Source: JAMZMI01 sp963848175 (GTDB lineage Bacteria > Bacteroidota > Bacteroidia > Cytophagales > Cyclobacteriaceae). From it: a stretch of 64,000 nucleotides of DNA. This document shows, piece after piece, positions 45,840 through 55,197 of this stretch (position 1 is the first letter of the stretch; every line of letters starts with the position of its first letter). The stretch is from contig CAWKCO010000007.1 in NCBI GenBank assembly GCA_963848175.1, positions 218,199-282,198 of the forward strand, given 5' to 3'. The notes under the pieces were generated by a model. The model saw only the letters and a list, made by a program, of their open reading frames with translations. It had not been told where the DNA came from and searched no databases. The translations under genes and the position numbers were made by a program.

Positions 45840-47951
45840 ATGACATTTAAACCCAACACTGTGCGTTTTTTGTTTTTAGCACTTTTAGTAGTTGAATCCT
45901 TTGCGTTATTGGCTCAGCCTTATAAGCCAGCCGATATGAAGGAAATCTTGTATGGAGTGGCCTATTATCCTGAGTACATGCCCACTCCTCGCATCGATAA
46001 GGATATTGCTTTGATGAAGCAATGTGGAATCAATACCGTGCGAATAGCTGAGTCCACTTGGGGCTATCAGGAACCTCAAGATGGTGTTTTTAACCTTGAT
46101 TATTTGGGCGAAATGCTTGACAAAATGCACGCAGCAAATATCAAAGTCATTGTAGGGACTCCTACTTATGCTTTTCCCACATGGCTAGCTAAAAAGCATC
46201 CTGAAGTGCTCATTGTAGGCAAGGATGGATCACCTGCAACTTATGGTGCCAGGCAAAAAATGGACATCAGTCATCCTACTTATCGCTTTTATGCGGAGCG
46301 AATGATTCGAAAGCTGATGGCTAAAGTTTCTGAACACCCCGCCGTGATTGGCTATCAGCTCGATAATGAAACTAAGAATTACAATAACTGGAGCGAGACC
46401 ATGCAGGTGCAGTTTGTGAAGCACTTGAATAGCAAGTTTGAAACGCCTGAAGCAATGAACCGTGCCTATGGTTTTCATTATTGGAGCAACTCCGTAAATA
46501 CTTGGGAGGATATGCCTTCTGCCATCGGTACAATCAATGGCAGTTTAGCGAGCGAATATGCTCATTTTCAACGCTTGCAGGTGACTGACTTTCTACAATG
46601 GCAAGCCTCTATAGTGTCAGAATATAAGCGCAAAGATCAATTCATTACTCAAAATTTTGATATGAGTTGGAAAAACGGGAGTCACTCTGTGCAATCTGCA
46701 GTAGATCATTTTGAGTCTGCTGAGGCTGTAGAAATAGCGGGAATAGATATCTATCATGATACGCAAGACGAACTGGATGGAATGATAATAGGGTTTGGAG
46801 GAGATCTGGCTAGAAGCATGAAGCAAGACAACTACCTCGTTGTAGAAACGCAGGCGCAGAGCATTCTCAATTCGGAGCATCAAAAATTGGCTTATCCAGG
46901 GCAGTTGCGTTTACAGGCATTTAGTCATCTGGCATCTGGAGCTCAGATGATTGGCTATTGGCCTTGGCATTCGATTCATAATAGTGCTGAGACCTATTGG
47001 AAAGGGGTGCTTTCGCATGATTTGCAGCCCAATCCCACTTTTGATGAAGTCACACGCATTGCCTCAGAAATTTCAAAGCTGAACGATGATTTAATTGGCT
47101 TGAAAAAGGACAATAAAGTAGCCATTTATTTTAGTAATGAAACTATCAGCGGGTTGGAACAATTTCCCTTTAGCAATGAGGTGCAATACATTGATATAGT
47201 CAGAAAAACCTATGAGATACTTTATAAGCACAACATAGAATCAGATTTTGTTGATCATTCTAGCCAAGATCTTAGTCGATATAAAACCATCATTGTTCCG
47301 CCGCTTTATGTTGCCAGTGATTCGGAACTAGCGCGACTCAATGATTTTGCCAAAAATGGTGGGCATGTCATTTATCTGTTTAAATCTGGTTTTACCAATG
47401 AAAATGTGCAGGTACGCCAAGAGGTGCAACCAGGCAAACTGCGCGAAGTTGTGGGAGCTTCCTACCAGCAATTTATGAACGTAAAGCAGATGGCTTTAAA
47501 AACATCTGAGTTGAAAACTGATCAGCCAAATATGTATGGAAGCCTTTGGATCGAGTTGCTTAACCCAGAAAAAGCCACTGTTTTGGCGAAATATGACCAT
47601 CCGCATTGGGGTAAATATGCCGCCATTACTAGAAATACTTATGGCAAGGGTGAAGTGATATATCTAGGTACTTTTCCATCGGAAAAGCTATACACAGAAA
47701 TCATTCTAGAAACGGTCAATCGTTCGGGAGTGCCGGCAGCAAAATTTGATGCAAAGTTTCCACTTATCGTTCGCTCGGGGATAAACAGAAAAGGAAAGCA
47801 AATCACCTATCTGCTAAACTATTCTTCACAACCGTTAGAAGTTGCGAATAAATCGGTAAAGAGCACAGAGCTGTTCAATGGCACAGCTTATGCGCCCAAT
47901 GCCAAGTTGAAAATTCAGCCTTGGGATTTAATGATTTTGGAATCAAAATAG
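45840..47951 (+). CDS. GH42 beta-galactosidase (exported)
   Basis: A 703-residue glycosidase with a signal peptide (cleavage likely after FALLAQ). The N-terminal TIM barrel of GH42 has YGVAYYPEY near the start, the acid/base glutamate E177 in GYQLDNE and the nucleophile E336 in LVVETQAQ; a trimerisation domain follows (from about residue 415, SKLNDDLIGLKKDNKVAIYF) and a small C-terminal beta domain. Removes terminal beta-galactose from oligosaccharides, probably in the periplasm. No SusC/D pair is adjacent. Confidence 0.92.
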   Translation: MTFKPNTVRFLFLALLVVESFALLAQPYKPADMKEILYGVAYYPEYMPTPRIDKDIALMKQCGINTVRIAESTWGYQEPQDGVFNLDYLGEMLDKMHAANIKVIVGTPTYAFPTWLAKKHPEVLIVGKDGSPATYGARQKMDISHPTYRFYAERMIRKLMAKVSEHPAVIGYQLDNETKNYNNWSETMQVQFVKHLNSKFETPEAMNRAYGFHYWSNSVNTWEDMPSAIGTINGSLASEYAHFQRLQVTDFLQWQASIVSEYKRKDQFITQNFDMSWKNGSHSVQSAVDHFESAEAVEIAGIDIYHDTQDELDGMIIGFGGDLARSMKQDNYLVVETQAQSILNSEHQKLAYPGQLRLQAFSHLASGAQMIGYWPWHSIHNSAETYWKGVLSHDLQPNPTFDEVTRIASEISKLNDDLIGLKKDNKVAIYFSNETISGLEQFPFSNEVQYIDIVRKTYEILYKHNIESDFVDHSSQDLSRYKTIIVPPLYVASDSELARLNDFAKNGGHVIYLFKSGFTNENVQVRQEVQPGKLREVVGASYQQFMNVKQMALKTSELKTDQPNMYGSLWIELLNPEKATVLAKYDHPHWGKYAAITRNTYGKGEVIYLGTFPSEKLYTEIILETVNRSGVPAAKFDAKFPLIVRSGINRKGKQITYLLNYSSQPLEVANKSVKSTELFNGTAYAPNAKLKIQPWDLMILESK

Positions 47952-48065
47952 ATATATATTAACCCGACGGGAATTAAACGCAAAAAATAATCTTGCAACT
48001 TGCAGATGACCAAGATGATATAAAATTTTGCATTCCAATAAATTCAACTCTAGTTGATAGTGTAA

Positions 48066-48092
48066 TCAAAGTGGCCTATTATGTCACTTTGG
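48066..48092. terminator. Possible terminator between GH42 and antiporter genes
   Basis: A stem of seven perfect pairs, CAAAGTG (48,067-48,073) with CACTTTG (48,085-48,091), extendable by three pairs with one G-T, followed on the plus strand by TACTCTTTTTC. It sits between two convergent genes. Confidence 0.4.
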
Positions 48093-49367
48093 TTACTCTT
48101 TTTCATTGGTCTTTTCCAGCTCGGCTATTTCTGCGTCCAGCTCTTCCCAGTTGCTAAAAGACAGCTCATCTTTCTCTTCGATATCCTCCGTTTTGGCTAT
48201 AAGCCCTCCAGACATGATAAAGCTTGAAGCAAGAATTACAATCAAGAGAATTGTTGGATTGAAAGAGTCACTTTGAAACTCCATAGGGATGGAAAAGAAA
48301 AGCAATACCGTGATTAACCCCCGTGGTGCGATCCAAAGTTGAGGGGTAATGCTGCGTCCGATGAATATTTTTAGTAACACAAATCGGAGTAAATAAGTAA
48401 TCCCTAACACGCCCAATGCAAGGTAAATGGAGGGTAGATGAGTGATTCCAGAAAAATCCAGCGTCATACCAAAAATCACAAAGAAGAAAGTCCGCACCAC
48501 AAAAGCTGTCTCCATTGTCACTACATGGAAATCTTCCGTAATGTGATCTAACGATTCTGGTTTGATGAATTTCTTCAAGAATCCACGGAAAAATAGTTGG
48601 TAGTTGTTGAGCACCAAACCAAACACCATAATGATTAGTAGCGAAGACAGATGGAACATTTTCCCTGTGGAATAAAGAAGAACCAGCACGGCGATAAGAA
48701 AGAAAAGCTTGATTTTGGATTCCAACTTTTGCAGCAGTAGCACCATCAAATAGCTAATCACTAGCGACAATACCACGGTAATGGCTATGCTGGATGATAC
48801 ATCCCAAACCACTTCGCCAGTGTTGGTTGCTTCTGCTCCTCCTAGGAGGAAATAGAAAAACATAATCCCCAAAATATCCGAAAACGTACTTTCGAAAATC
48901 ATAAACTCTCTTTTGTGCCCCATGAGAGAAGCCACACTAGGAATGATGATGGCACTACTCAAAATAGAGAGGGGAATGGCATAAATAAGCGATTGGTAGA
49001 AAGTATCAAAAATGTAATAATTGAAAAGGTAAGCCACAGAAAGGGATGTGGCTATGAGCGCAATGATGGCCACCAAAAATGATTTAATTAGTAAGGGCTT
49101 TTTCTCTCTTTTTAGTTCTAAATCTAAAGCTGCCTCCAGCACAATCATGATTAGCCCCACGATTCCCAATATTTCGAGAGCTTCCATGATATAGGCATCA
49201 AGGTTCAGTTCCAAATGCTTGAAAAGCTGATTGATTCCAATTCCCAATCCGATGAGCAGAAGCACACTCGGTATTTTGGTTTTTTTAGAAATGAAATTAA
49301 AAAAGTACGAAACGATAATCACTAGTGAGATTCCTATCGTTTCGGTATAAGCATTCAAATATTCCAT
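48093..49367 (-). CDS. Cation:proton antiporter (CPA family)
   Basis: A 424-residue membrane protein with about twelve transmembrane segments of the CPA (NhaP/KefB-like) superfamily: SVLLLIGLGIGINQL near the start, VGLIMIVLEAALDLELKREK, SSAIIIPSVASLMGHKREF, ESTFSDILGIMFFY (paired acidic residues in the ion site), and WIAPRGLITVLLFF. A short acidic cytoplasmic tail (WEELDAEIAELEKTNEKE) ends the chain; there is no RCK/TrkA domain. Exchanges Na+ or K+ for protons. Divergent from the SLC12-type transporter, so the two might share ion- or osmo-homeostasis, which is inference. Confidence 0.88.
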   Translation of the reverse strand: MEYLNAYTETIGISLVIIVSYFFNFISKKTKIPSVLLLIGLGIGINQLFKHLELNLDAYIMEALEILGIVGLIMIVLEAALDLELKREKKPLLIKSFLVAIIALIATSLSVAYLFNYYIFDTFYQSLIYAIPLSILSSAIIIPSVASLMGHKREFMIFESTFSDILGIMFFYFLLGGAEATNTGEVVWDVSSSIAITVVLSLVISYLMVLLLQKLESKIKLFFLIAVLVLLYSTGKMFHLSSLLIIMVFGLVLNNYQLFFRGFLKKFIKPESLDHITEDFHVVTMETAFVVRTFFFVIFGMTLDFSGITHLPSIYLALGVLGITYLLRFVLLKIFIGRSITPQLWIAPRGLITVLLFFSIPMEFQSDSFNPTILLIVILASSFIMSGGLIAKTEDIEEKDELSFSNWEELDAEIAELEKTNEKE

Positions 49368-49565
49368 GGAGACATTCGTCTTTAAGTCGGTATCAAATAG
49401 AGTGAATTAAGCGCAAATTGTCAGTTTTTTTGACAGATACTTCGAAAAAATCATGCACCTTTCCAAAGCTAAAAAATCCTTGATGCGGTTAAGCAAAACA
49501 TCTAACGACTTTTAGAGTATAAAGATGAGATTAGCCTAAAATTCAATCAGTGAAACCAATTAACT

Positions 49566-52500
49566 ATGGCCAAAACCAATAAGTTTGGAACTTTCGGTGG
49601 GGTTTTTGTTCCCTCCATCCTCACTATCCTCGGTGTAATTATGTACCTGCGCTTGCCTATGATTGTGGGTGAAGCTGGTCTTTGGGCTACTTTGGGTATC
49701 ATCGTGATTGCCCATGTGATTTCCGTTACTACGGGGTTAAGCGTCTCTTCCATTGCTACAGATCGCAAGGTAGAAGCGGGAGGTACTTATTATATGATCT
49801 CCAGAAGTTTGGGATTGCCCATTGGCGGAACTTTGGGATTGGCCCTTTTTGTCGGGCTTTCTTTTAGTGTAAGTCTTTATTTAATCGGTTTTTCTGAGAG
49901 TTTTCTTGCTTACTGGGGCTTTGCCAATGATATTAATAATATCCGAATCACGGGTACGATCGTACTCATCGCCGTTACCACACTTACATTTATAAGCACT
50001 TCGCTGGCCATCAAAACACAATATTTTATTCTGGCTGCCATTGTGCTTTCGTTGGCATCAATCTTTCTTGGCGACCATGATTTTGCTCCAGTAGCTCCTG
50101 TTTTTACTAATCACACTTCTACCATTTCATTGATGGTGCTATTTGGGATATTTTTCCCAGCGGTCACAGGTTTTGAGGCAGGGGTTTCTATGTCTGGAGA
50201 TTTGAAGGATCCAAAGAAGTCCATACCTGGAGGTTCTATTATGGCTATTCTGGTAGGTCTCGTAGTGTATATCGGCTTAGCTTTCTACTTTAGTTATACT
50301 GTAGATGGACAAGTTTTGATCAACGATTCGCAGGTATTGCTGAATATCTCATGGATTCCAGAGTTGGTAATCGCGGGTATTTGGGGTGCAACTTTATCCT
50401 CTGCCTTAGGCAGTATATTGGGTGCTCCTCGGATTTTACAAGCTACGGCTGTCGATAAAATCAGTCCACGAATTTTTGCTAAAGGAGTAGGGGCAGGCAA
50501 TGAACCACGAAATGCGCTCTTGCTCACTTTTGCGATAGCTGAAGCAGGGATTCTTATTGGTCAGCTGGATGTAATCGCTCGGGTAGTTTCTATCTTTTTT
50601 ATTACTACTTATGGTTTTTTAAATATTAGCGCGGCTTTTGAGCGATGGACGAGTACGGATTTCAGACCGGAATTTAAAATCTCTGGCTGGGTGAGCGTGA
50701 TTGGTGCATTAGCCTGTATTTTGGTAATGATTCAGCTGGATTTTGTAGCTATGCTTGCCGCAATATTGATTTTAGGTTTGCTGTTTCTTTTTCTGAAAAG
50801 GAGAGAACTCACCTTGGAGTCAGGCGATGCTTGGAGTGGAGTCTGGGCGGCTCTGGTGAAAAAGGGGCTTTCCAACCTTACCAAAGAGCGTTTGCATAGT
50901 CGCAACTGGCGGGCAAACATCATCATGTTTAGTGGCAACCCACACACCCGACAGCACATGGTGGATATGGGTAAGGCCATAGCTGGAAGCTTGGGCATTT
51001 TATCAGCTTTTGAGCTAATTAAAACTGAGGGCAAAGTTTTGCCTAAATCAGAATCCAACTTGGCCGATGGGAAGAATGAAGGCTATTTTCATCACAAACT
51101 CTACTGCGGCAATGTGTATGAGGGAATGGATCAAATCTCTCGAGTCTATGGTTTTTCGGGGGTAGAGCCCAATACCGTTTTGATGGGGTGGAGCAAGCAG
51201 CCCACCAACAAGGAACAATTCATTGAGCTGATTTCTGGCTTTGGCCAAAATAGGTTCAATACGCTTTTTCTTAACTACAATGCCGAACGTGGCTATGGTA
51301 GCCACAAAACCATAGATGTGTGGTGGAGCGGCGTGGGACAAAATTTGGGTCTGGCCATTAATATTTTGCGTCAGGTGACCAACTCCATTATATGGAAGCA
51401 AGCCAAGGTGCGCGTATTGATTATCAACCCCAACAATGAAGAAGCTGAAAACGTCTATCGCGCGACACAGACTATTCTGGAAACATTCAGACTAGAAGCA
51501 GATATACGTGTGGTCAACAATGAAATTGATCCACTGAACGAACGAGAAATTGTCCACGCAGAGTCTAAAAACACAGATTTGGTATTGCTTGGGCTACCTG
51601 ACAAGCGTTTTCAGCATCTGGACAAATACTACGGACATGTAAACGAGATTTTGGAAGGTATTGGCACTACTATCGTGCTCAATGCGTCGGATGAGTTTGA
51701 GGAACATATCGTTATTCATCCAAAAAATAAAAATCAAGCAAAGGGCATCTCTTCATCAGAAGAATTGGTGATCCCCGATCTGGTGCCTTCTAGGTATCCG
51801 GAAATAGCACAGGACATAGAACGCATAGATGTCAATGGGCGAAAAGTCCTTACGCTGTTTTACAAAAAGACTTTCGATCCAGTATTTACCGATCATGAGC
51901 AAGTGCTGGCAGAGTTTGGCGAACGGGTAGATTTCATCAAAAAAGAACTTGAAAAAATTCATGAAACGCCAGAGCTTTTCAAAAAGAAGAAAGCCATAAG
52001 TAAACTGAAGAATGAAATTTTCTTTAAGATAGAAACATTGATTTCTGAGGAATTTAAGGAAAAGAAACTGGCCTTGCACAGGGAGAAAATAGAGCATGGA
52101 ATCTCGTGGTATCAAAAGCGCTTGCGTAATGATTTTCTGAATTACCCTTCGCATCTCAAAATCCATCACGATCCAACGGTATTTGCCGCGAAGAAAGAAG
52201 ATGGGGTTGGGTTGAAACTCTATAAGTTTTGGAAACGAGCAGGCCAAAAGCTTTTTGGAGGCGCCATTACACAGAAGATCAACTACCGAGAAGTGGCTCG
52301 CTACTACCAGTTGCACAGTCGAGAAGTGTTCTTATTGACCATTCTGGAGCGATTTCTGAAAGAGGAGGCGGATTTTTACAAAGATATCAAGAGCATTACT
52401 TCTTCGATGATTGCCACTTTGGGGGAGATAGAGCGCAAGATAGAAAGTGATAATCCCAACTGGGGAGCGAGTGATTTTGATTCGCTGGCAGAACGTATCA

Positions 52501-53864
52501 ATCAGTTGCTGGCAGAGCGATCAGAGACGGCAAAACTCTATCAAATGAGGCTGATGGTAGAGTATAGGAAAAATCTGCAGCGAATGACTGATGTGCTAGA
52601 GCAGGTGGAAGTGGACAAGATTGTTTCGGCTCAGAAGAAAAGCAAAAAGTATTATGAAGGCATAGCTGAAAAGACCTCTGAGTTTAGTGATTCGTATGAG
52701 GTGAAATTCAAAACCATGCTCAACAAGGTGCTGATGGAGCTGGCCGTCAATCGCGTGAGTAATCGCATGGAGAACCTTTTTGAGGATTATAAATTGACGC
52801 TTTCTCAGGCGGTGAGAACCAAATATCTTAAAGTTTTATCTGCGGTGATGAAACAAATCGAAGTTAAGAAGGACAAGATCGATTTGGCTAAAATTAAAAT
52901 TGACCCCCAGTTTGAAACGGAATTGCAGGAAAGCTTTGATTACTTTCAATCTAGAATTCTTTCCTTGTCTGAGGAAATGCCTGAGACGCTAGAGATATAT
53001 TCGGTGCAGTCAGACTCACAAGAAACGGAAACGCTATCTGTACCGATTGCTCGTATGACGGAGCATTATCTTAAAACGCGCTACAACGCTACGGCGGAGG
53101 ATGTGTTTGAGCTATTTATGGAGAAGTTGAAGCATTCGGTGTACAACGCTCAGGATGCAGTGAATTTGGCTACTTTAAGTTTTGAAAATAGTAAAACGGA
53201 GGGCGAACTCACTACAGATCAATTTTTGAAAGCGTGCTATACCAAGCTGGAAACGGAGCTTAAGCGAGCGGAAGATGAATTGGCGGAGTTTGAGCAAAAG
53301 CTAGAGGAAATGCTCAATAATGTCTTCGAGCCATTGAGTAGCGTGAAGATTCAAGAGAGCGCCGAGGATTTTTTGAGCAATCTTAGAAGCTATCAAGGAA
53401 GGCAGGTGATCACTGGAGCAGGGGCTGCATGGGATGTGGTGAACGGATTCTTTCAGCGGATTATTACTCGTCTGTTTTATGGACGAAGTGTAGGGATTTT
53501 GCTTGCCAAACGACTAAATAAAGATGCACAAACCCAATCTACAAATAGCCAACTGCTGAGCTTGAAGGAGCGGCTAAACCCTAGAGCGGAAGTATTGAAG
53601 GCTTTGCCTCAATATTATATCACGCTTTTCAATGGGAAATCGACGATTAGTAAGGAGTTTTGGATCAGTAGGGAGCAAGAGGAGGCTCAATTTAAGCGCG
53701 CAGTGAAACGCTATAAGAGCGGTTATGCTGGCGGGAATTCTTTTGTTGGGAGATCGAAATTCAGGGAAGACAGCTTTCAGCCGCCAGCTGACTTCCGATG
53801 TGAACAAAGTAAACAACAAGTTCATCTTGTTTCCTCCAACGCAAGGAAGTATTGCTATAGGTGA
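49566..53864 (+). CDS. SLC12/APC-type cation-chloride or amino-acid transporter with giant coiled-coil cytoplasmic part
   Basis: The open frame is 1,432 codons. Residues 1-410 form about twelve transmembrane segments of the SLC12 (Na-K-Cl cotransporter-like) branch of the APC superfamily: FGTFGGVFVPSILTILGVIM, then YLRLPMIVGEAGLW, and EAGGTYYMISRSLG. Residues about 440-720 resemble the SLC12 cytoplasmic domain (WRANIIMFSGNPHTRQHMVD, then VLIINPNNEEAENVYRATQ). From about 780 to 1,300 the chain is mostly charged helix with coiled-coil character. The last 44 codons (after the frame crosses 53,736) look like out-of-frame tail: removing one A there continues in the ATPase frame, giving a single 1,686-residue protein. 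Confidence 0.8.
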   Translation: MAKTNKFGTFGGVFVPSILTILGVIMYLRLPMIVGEAGLWATLGIIVIAHVISVTTGLSVSSIATDRKVEAGGTYYMISRSLGLPIGGTLGLALFVGLSFSVSLYLIGFSESFLAYWGFANDINNIRITGTIVLIAVTTLTFISTSLAIKTQYFILAAIVLSLASIFLGDHDFAPVAPVFTNHTSTISLMVLFGIFFPAVTGFEAGVSMSGDLKDPKKSIPGGSIMAILVGLVVYIGLAFYFSYTVDGQVLINDSQVLLNISWIPELVIAGIWGATLSSALGSILGAPRILQATAVDKISPRIFAKGVGAGNEPRNALLLTFAIAEAGILIGQLDVIARVVSIFFITTYGFLNISAAFERWTSTDFRPEFKISGWVSVIGALACILVMIQLDFVAMLAAILILGLLFLFLKRRELTLESGDAWSGVWAALVKKGLSNLTKERLHSRNWRANIIMFSGNPHTRQHMVDMGKAIAGSLGILSAFELIKTEGKVLPKSESNLADGKNEGYFHHKLYCGNVYEGMDQISRVYGFSGVEPNTVLMGWSKQPTNKEQFIELISGFGQNRFNTLFLNYNAERGYGSHKTIDVWWSGVGQNLGLAINILRQVTNSIIWKQAKVRVLIINPNNEEAENVYRATQTILETFRLEADIRVVNNEIDPLNEREIVHAESKNTDLVLLGLPDKRFQHLDKYYGHVNEILEGIGTTIVLNASDEFEEHIVIHPKNKNQAKGISSSEELVIPDLVPSRYPEIAQDIERIDVNGRKVLTLFYKKTFDPVFTDHEQVLAEFGERVDFIKKELEKIHETPELFKKKKAISKLKNEIFFKIETLISEEFKEKKLALHREKIEHGISWYQKRLRNDFLNYPSHLKIHHDPTVFAAKKEDGVGLKLYKFWKRAGQKLFGGAITQKINYREVARYYQLHSREVFLLTILERFLKEEADFYKDIKSITSSMIATLGEIERKIESDNPNWGASDFDSLAERINQLLAERSETAKLYQMRLMVEYRKNLQRMTDVLEQVEVDKIVSAQKKSKKYYEGIAEKTSEFSDSYEVKFKTMLNKVLMELAVNRVSNRMENLFEDYKLTLSQAVRTKYLKVLSAVMKQIEVKKDKIDLAKIKIDPQFETELQESFDYFQSRILSLSEEMPETLEIYSVQSDSQETETLSVPIARMTEHYLKTRYNATAEDVFELFMEKLKHSVYNAQDAVNLATLSFENSKTEGELTTDQFLKACYTKLETELKRAEDELAEFEQKLEEMLNNVFEPLSSVKIQESAEDFLSNLRSYQGRQVITGAGAAWDVVNGFFQRIITRLFYGRSVGILLAKRLNKDAQTQSTNSQLLSLKERLNPRAEVLKALPQYYITLFNGKSTISKEFWISREQEEAQFKRAVKRYKSGYAGGNSFVGRSKFREDSFQPPADFRCEQSKQQVHLVSSNARKYCYR

Positions 53865-54627
53865 ATTTAATATGGCTTTGGCGAAAGCCACGCAGAAGGA
53901 CGGAGACGCACGACAGATTCTGTCACAACTTCCTAAAGATTCGGTGCTTATCATCAATGACCTGGAACTGTTTTGGGAGCGAAGTGCTGAAGGCTTAAAA
54001 GTGCTAGACTTGCTGCTGGATTTGATCGATGAATTTGGACATAGAATCCTATTCATTGTCAATATGAACCCACACGCATTCAAGCTAATCAATCAAATGG
54101 TTCATTTCAGTGACCGCTTCATAGAGGTGATTGGTATGATGCCTTTTGATGCTAATGAACTGAAAGATTTGGTGCTGAAGCGGCACAGATCGAGTAGGTT
54201 GGCCTTTTCATTCCTACCGGCTGGAGGCGAACTGAATCAGGTGCAGATTGCCAATTTATTCAATAGCTATTTTAACTATAGCCACGGCAATCCGGGTACG
54301 GCATTGCACGGATGGTTGAGCAATATTGAAAAAGTGTCTAAAGATTCTCTAAAGATTTGTAAGCCAGAGGATCCATCATTGGATGTGCTCGAAACGCTCA
54401 ACGAAGATTGGACAATGATGCTCACGCAGTTTGTGCTCCACAAGCGCATGACGGAAGAGAAAGTGAACCGCGTGATTCAGTGGCCAGAGGAGGAAGTGAA
54501 GCGATTTGTACTGGCCATGCTGCGGTCAGGTATTTTGATCGAGAAAACTTCGGGCATTTATCACATAGATCCATACGTACAGCCATTTGTGGTGGAGATA
54601 CTTAAAGAAAGGGAGGTGCTATCATGA
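53725..54627 (+). CDS. P-loop ATPase (AAA-like) with C-terminal winged helix; probably the C-terminus of the preceding transporter
   Basis: Opens with ILLLGDRNSGKTAFSRQL, a Walker A motif (GDRNSGKT), then LIINDLELFWER as Walker B, ILFIVNMNPHAF with a sensor-like Asn, and a C-terminal winged-helix-like part (MTEEKVNRVIQWPEEEVKRF, AMLRSGILIEKTSG). It overlaps the preceding frame by 140 bases in another frame. An independent start at 53,725 would put Met only four residues before the first strand of the ATPase, so either a separate, minimal ATPase gene or, more likely, the continuation of the transporter after a one-base error. The stop overlaps the next gene (ATGA). Confidence 0.75.
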   Translation: MLAGILLLGDRNSGKTAFSRQLTSDVNKVNNKFILFPPTQGSIAIGEFNMALAKATQKDGDARQILSQLPKDSVLIINDLELFWERSAEGLKVLDLLLDLIDEFGHRILFIVNMNPHAFKLINQMVHFSDRFIEVIGMMPFDANELKDLVLKRHRSSRLAFSFLPAGGELNQVQIANLFNSYFNYSHGNPGTALHGWLSNIEKVSKDSLKICKPEDPSLDVLETLNEDWTMMLTQFVLHKRMTEEKVNRVIQWPEEEVKRFVLAMLRSGILIEKTSGIYHIDPYVQPFVVEILKEREVLS

Positions 54628-54929
54628 TCCTTACAAAATTGAAAAATGGAGCTGCGAAAGCTTGGAATGCAGTTGCTTCGCCACAAAAAAACGAGATGGC
54701 TAGTCAGGGTGCTACAGTAGCGCAAGTCGTGAGGATAGATAGTGCGCTTGTTGAAAAGCATTCACTTGAAGACATCCGTAAGTTGATTCTGCAAAATCCT
54801 TGGGTGGTTTCTTTTTCCAAAGTTTCGTTTGTTCATTCTGCGGAGACCGTTGAAATCAAGTTCAGAACGGTGGGTGCTTCCAAAGGGTTGGACGTAGATA
54901 GAATGCTGAGAGAACATCTGAAAATGTGA
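54624..54929 (+). CDS. Small hypothetical protein coupled to the transporter-ATPase
   Basis: A 101-residue soluble protein that I do not recognise. A Lys/Ala-rich N-terminal helix (TKLKNGAAKAWNAVAS) leads to an alpha/beta region with LEDIRKLILQNPWVVSFSKV and TVEIKFRTVGASKGLDVDRM. Its ATG overlaps the ATPase TGA by four bases, so it is translated from the same message and is a candidate partner or regulator of the ATPase domain. No membrane segment or cysteine. Confidence 0.7.
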   Translation: MILTKLKNGAAKAWNAVASPQKNEMASQGATVAQVVRIDSALVEKHSLEDIRKLILQNPWVVSFSKVSFVHSAETVEIKFRTVGASKGLDVDRMLREHLKM

Positions 54930-55197
54930 TTGGTAGGAAATAAATACTTTCGGCATCAATCTCGTAATTACTTTTACTTTCGATCAGCTATTCGCTATCA
55001 ATTATTATTTCTAGTCGTGATTGTGAATTTGGTATAGGAGATTCTAAGAACACTAATCAACCCAAGATCGAATGAAATTTAAAATACATATCAATACTGA
55101 CCTCATCGCTTGTATTTATATTCTCACTACATTGCGATTTTTTGAGAAGAAAGGTTGAGGAATTGTCTCTCGAAGATTGTTTTATTAGCTAATATAA

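Noticed and set aside
53725..53864. Programmed ribosomal frameshift joining transporter and ATPase
   Set aside because: No slippery heptamer or strong downstream hairpin is visible at the junction, and the same kind of single extra base occurs in many unrelated genes of this window.
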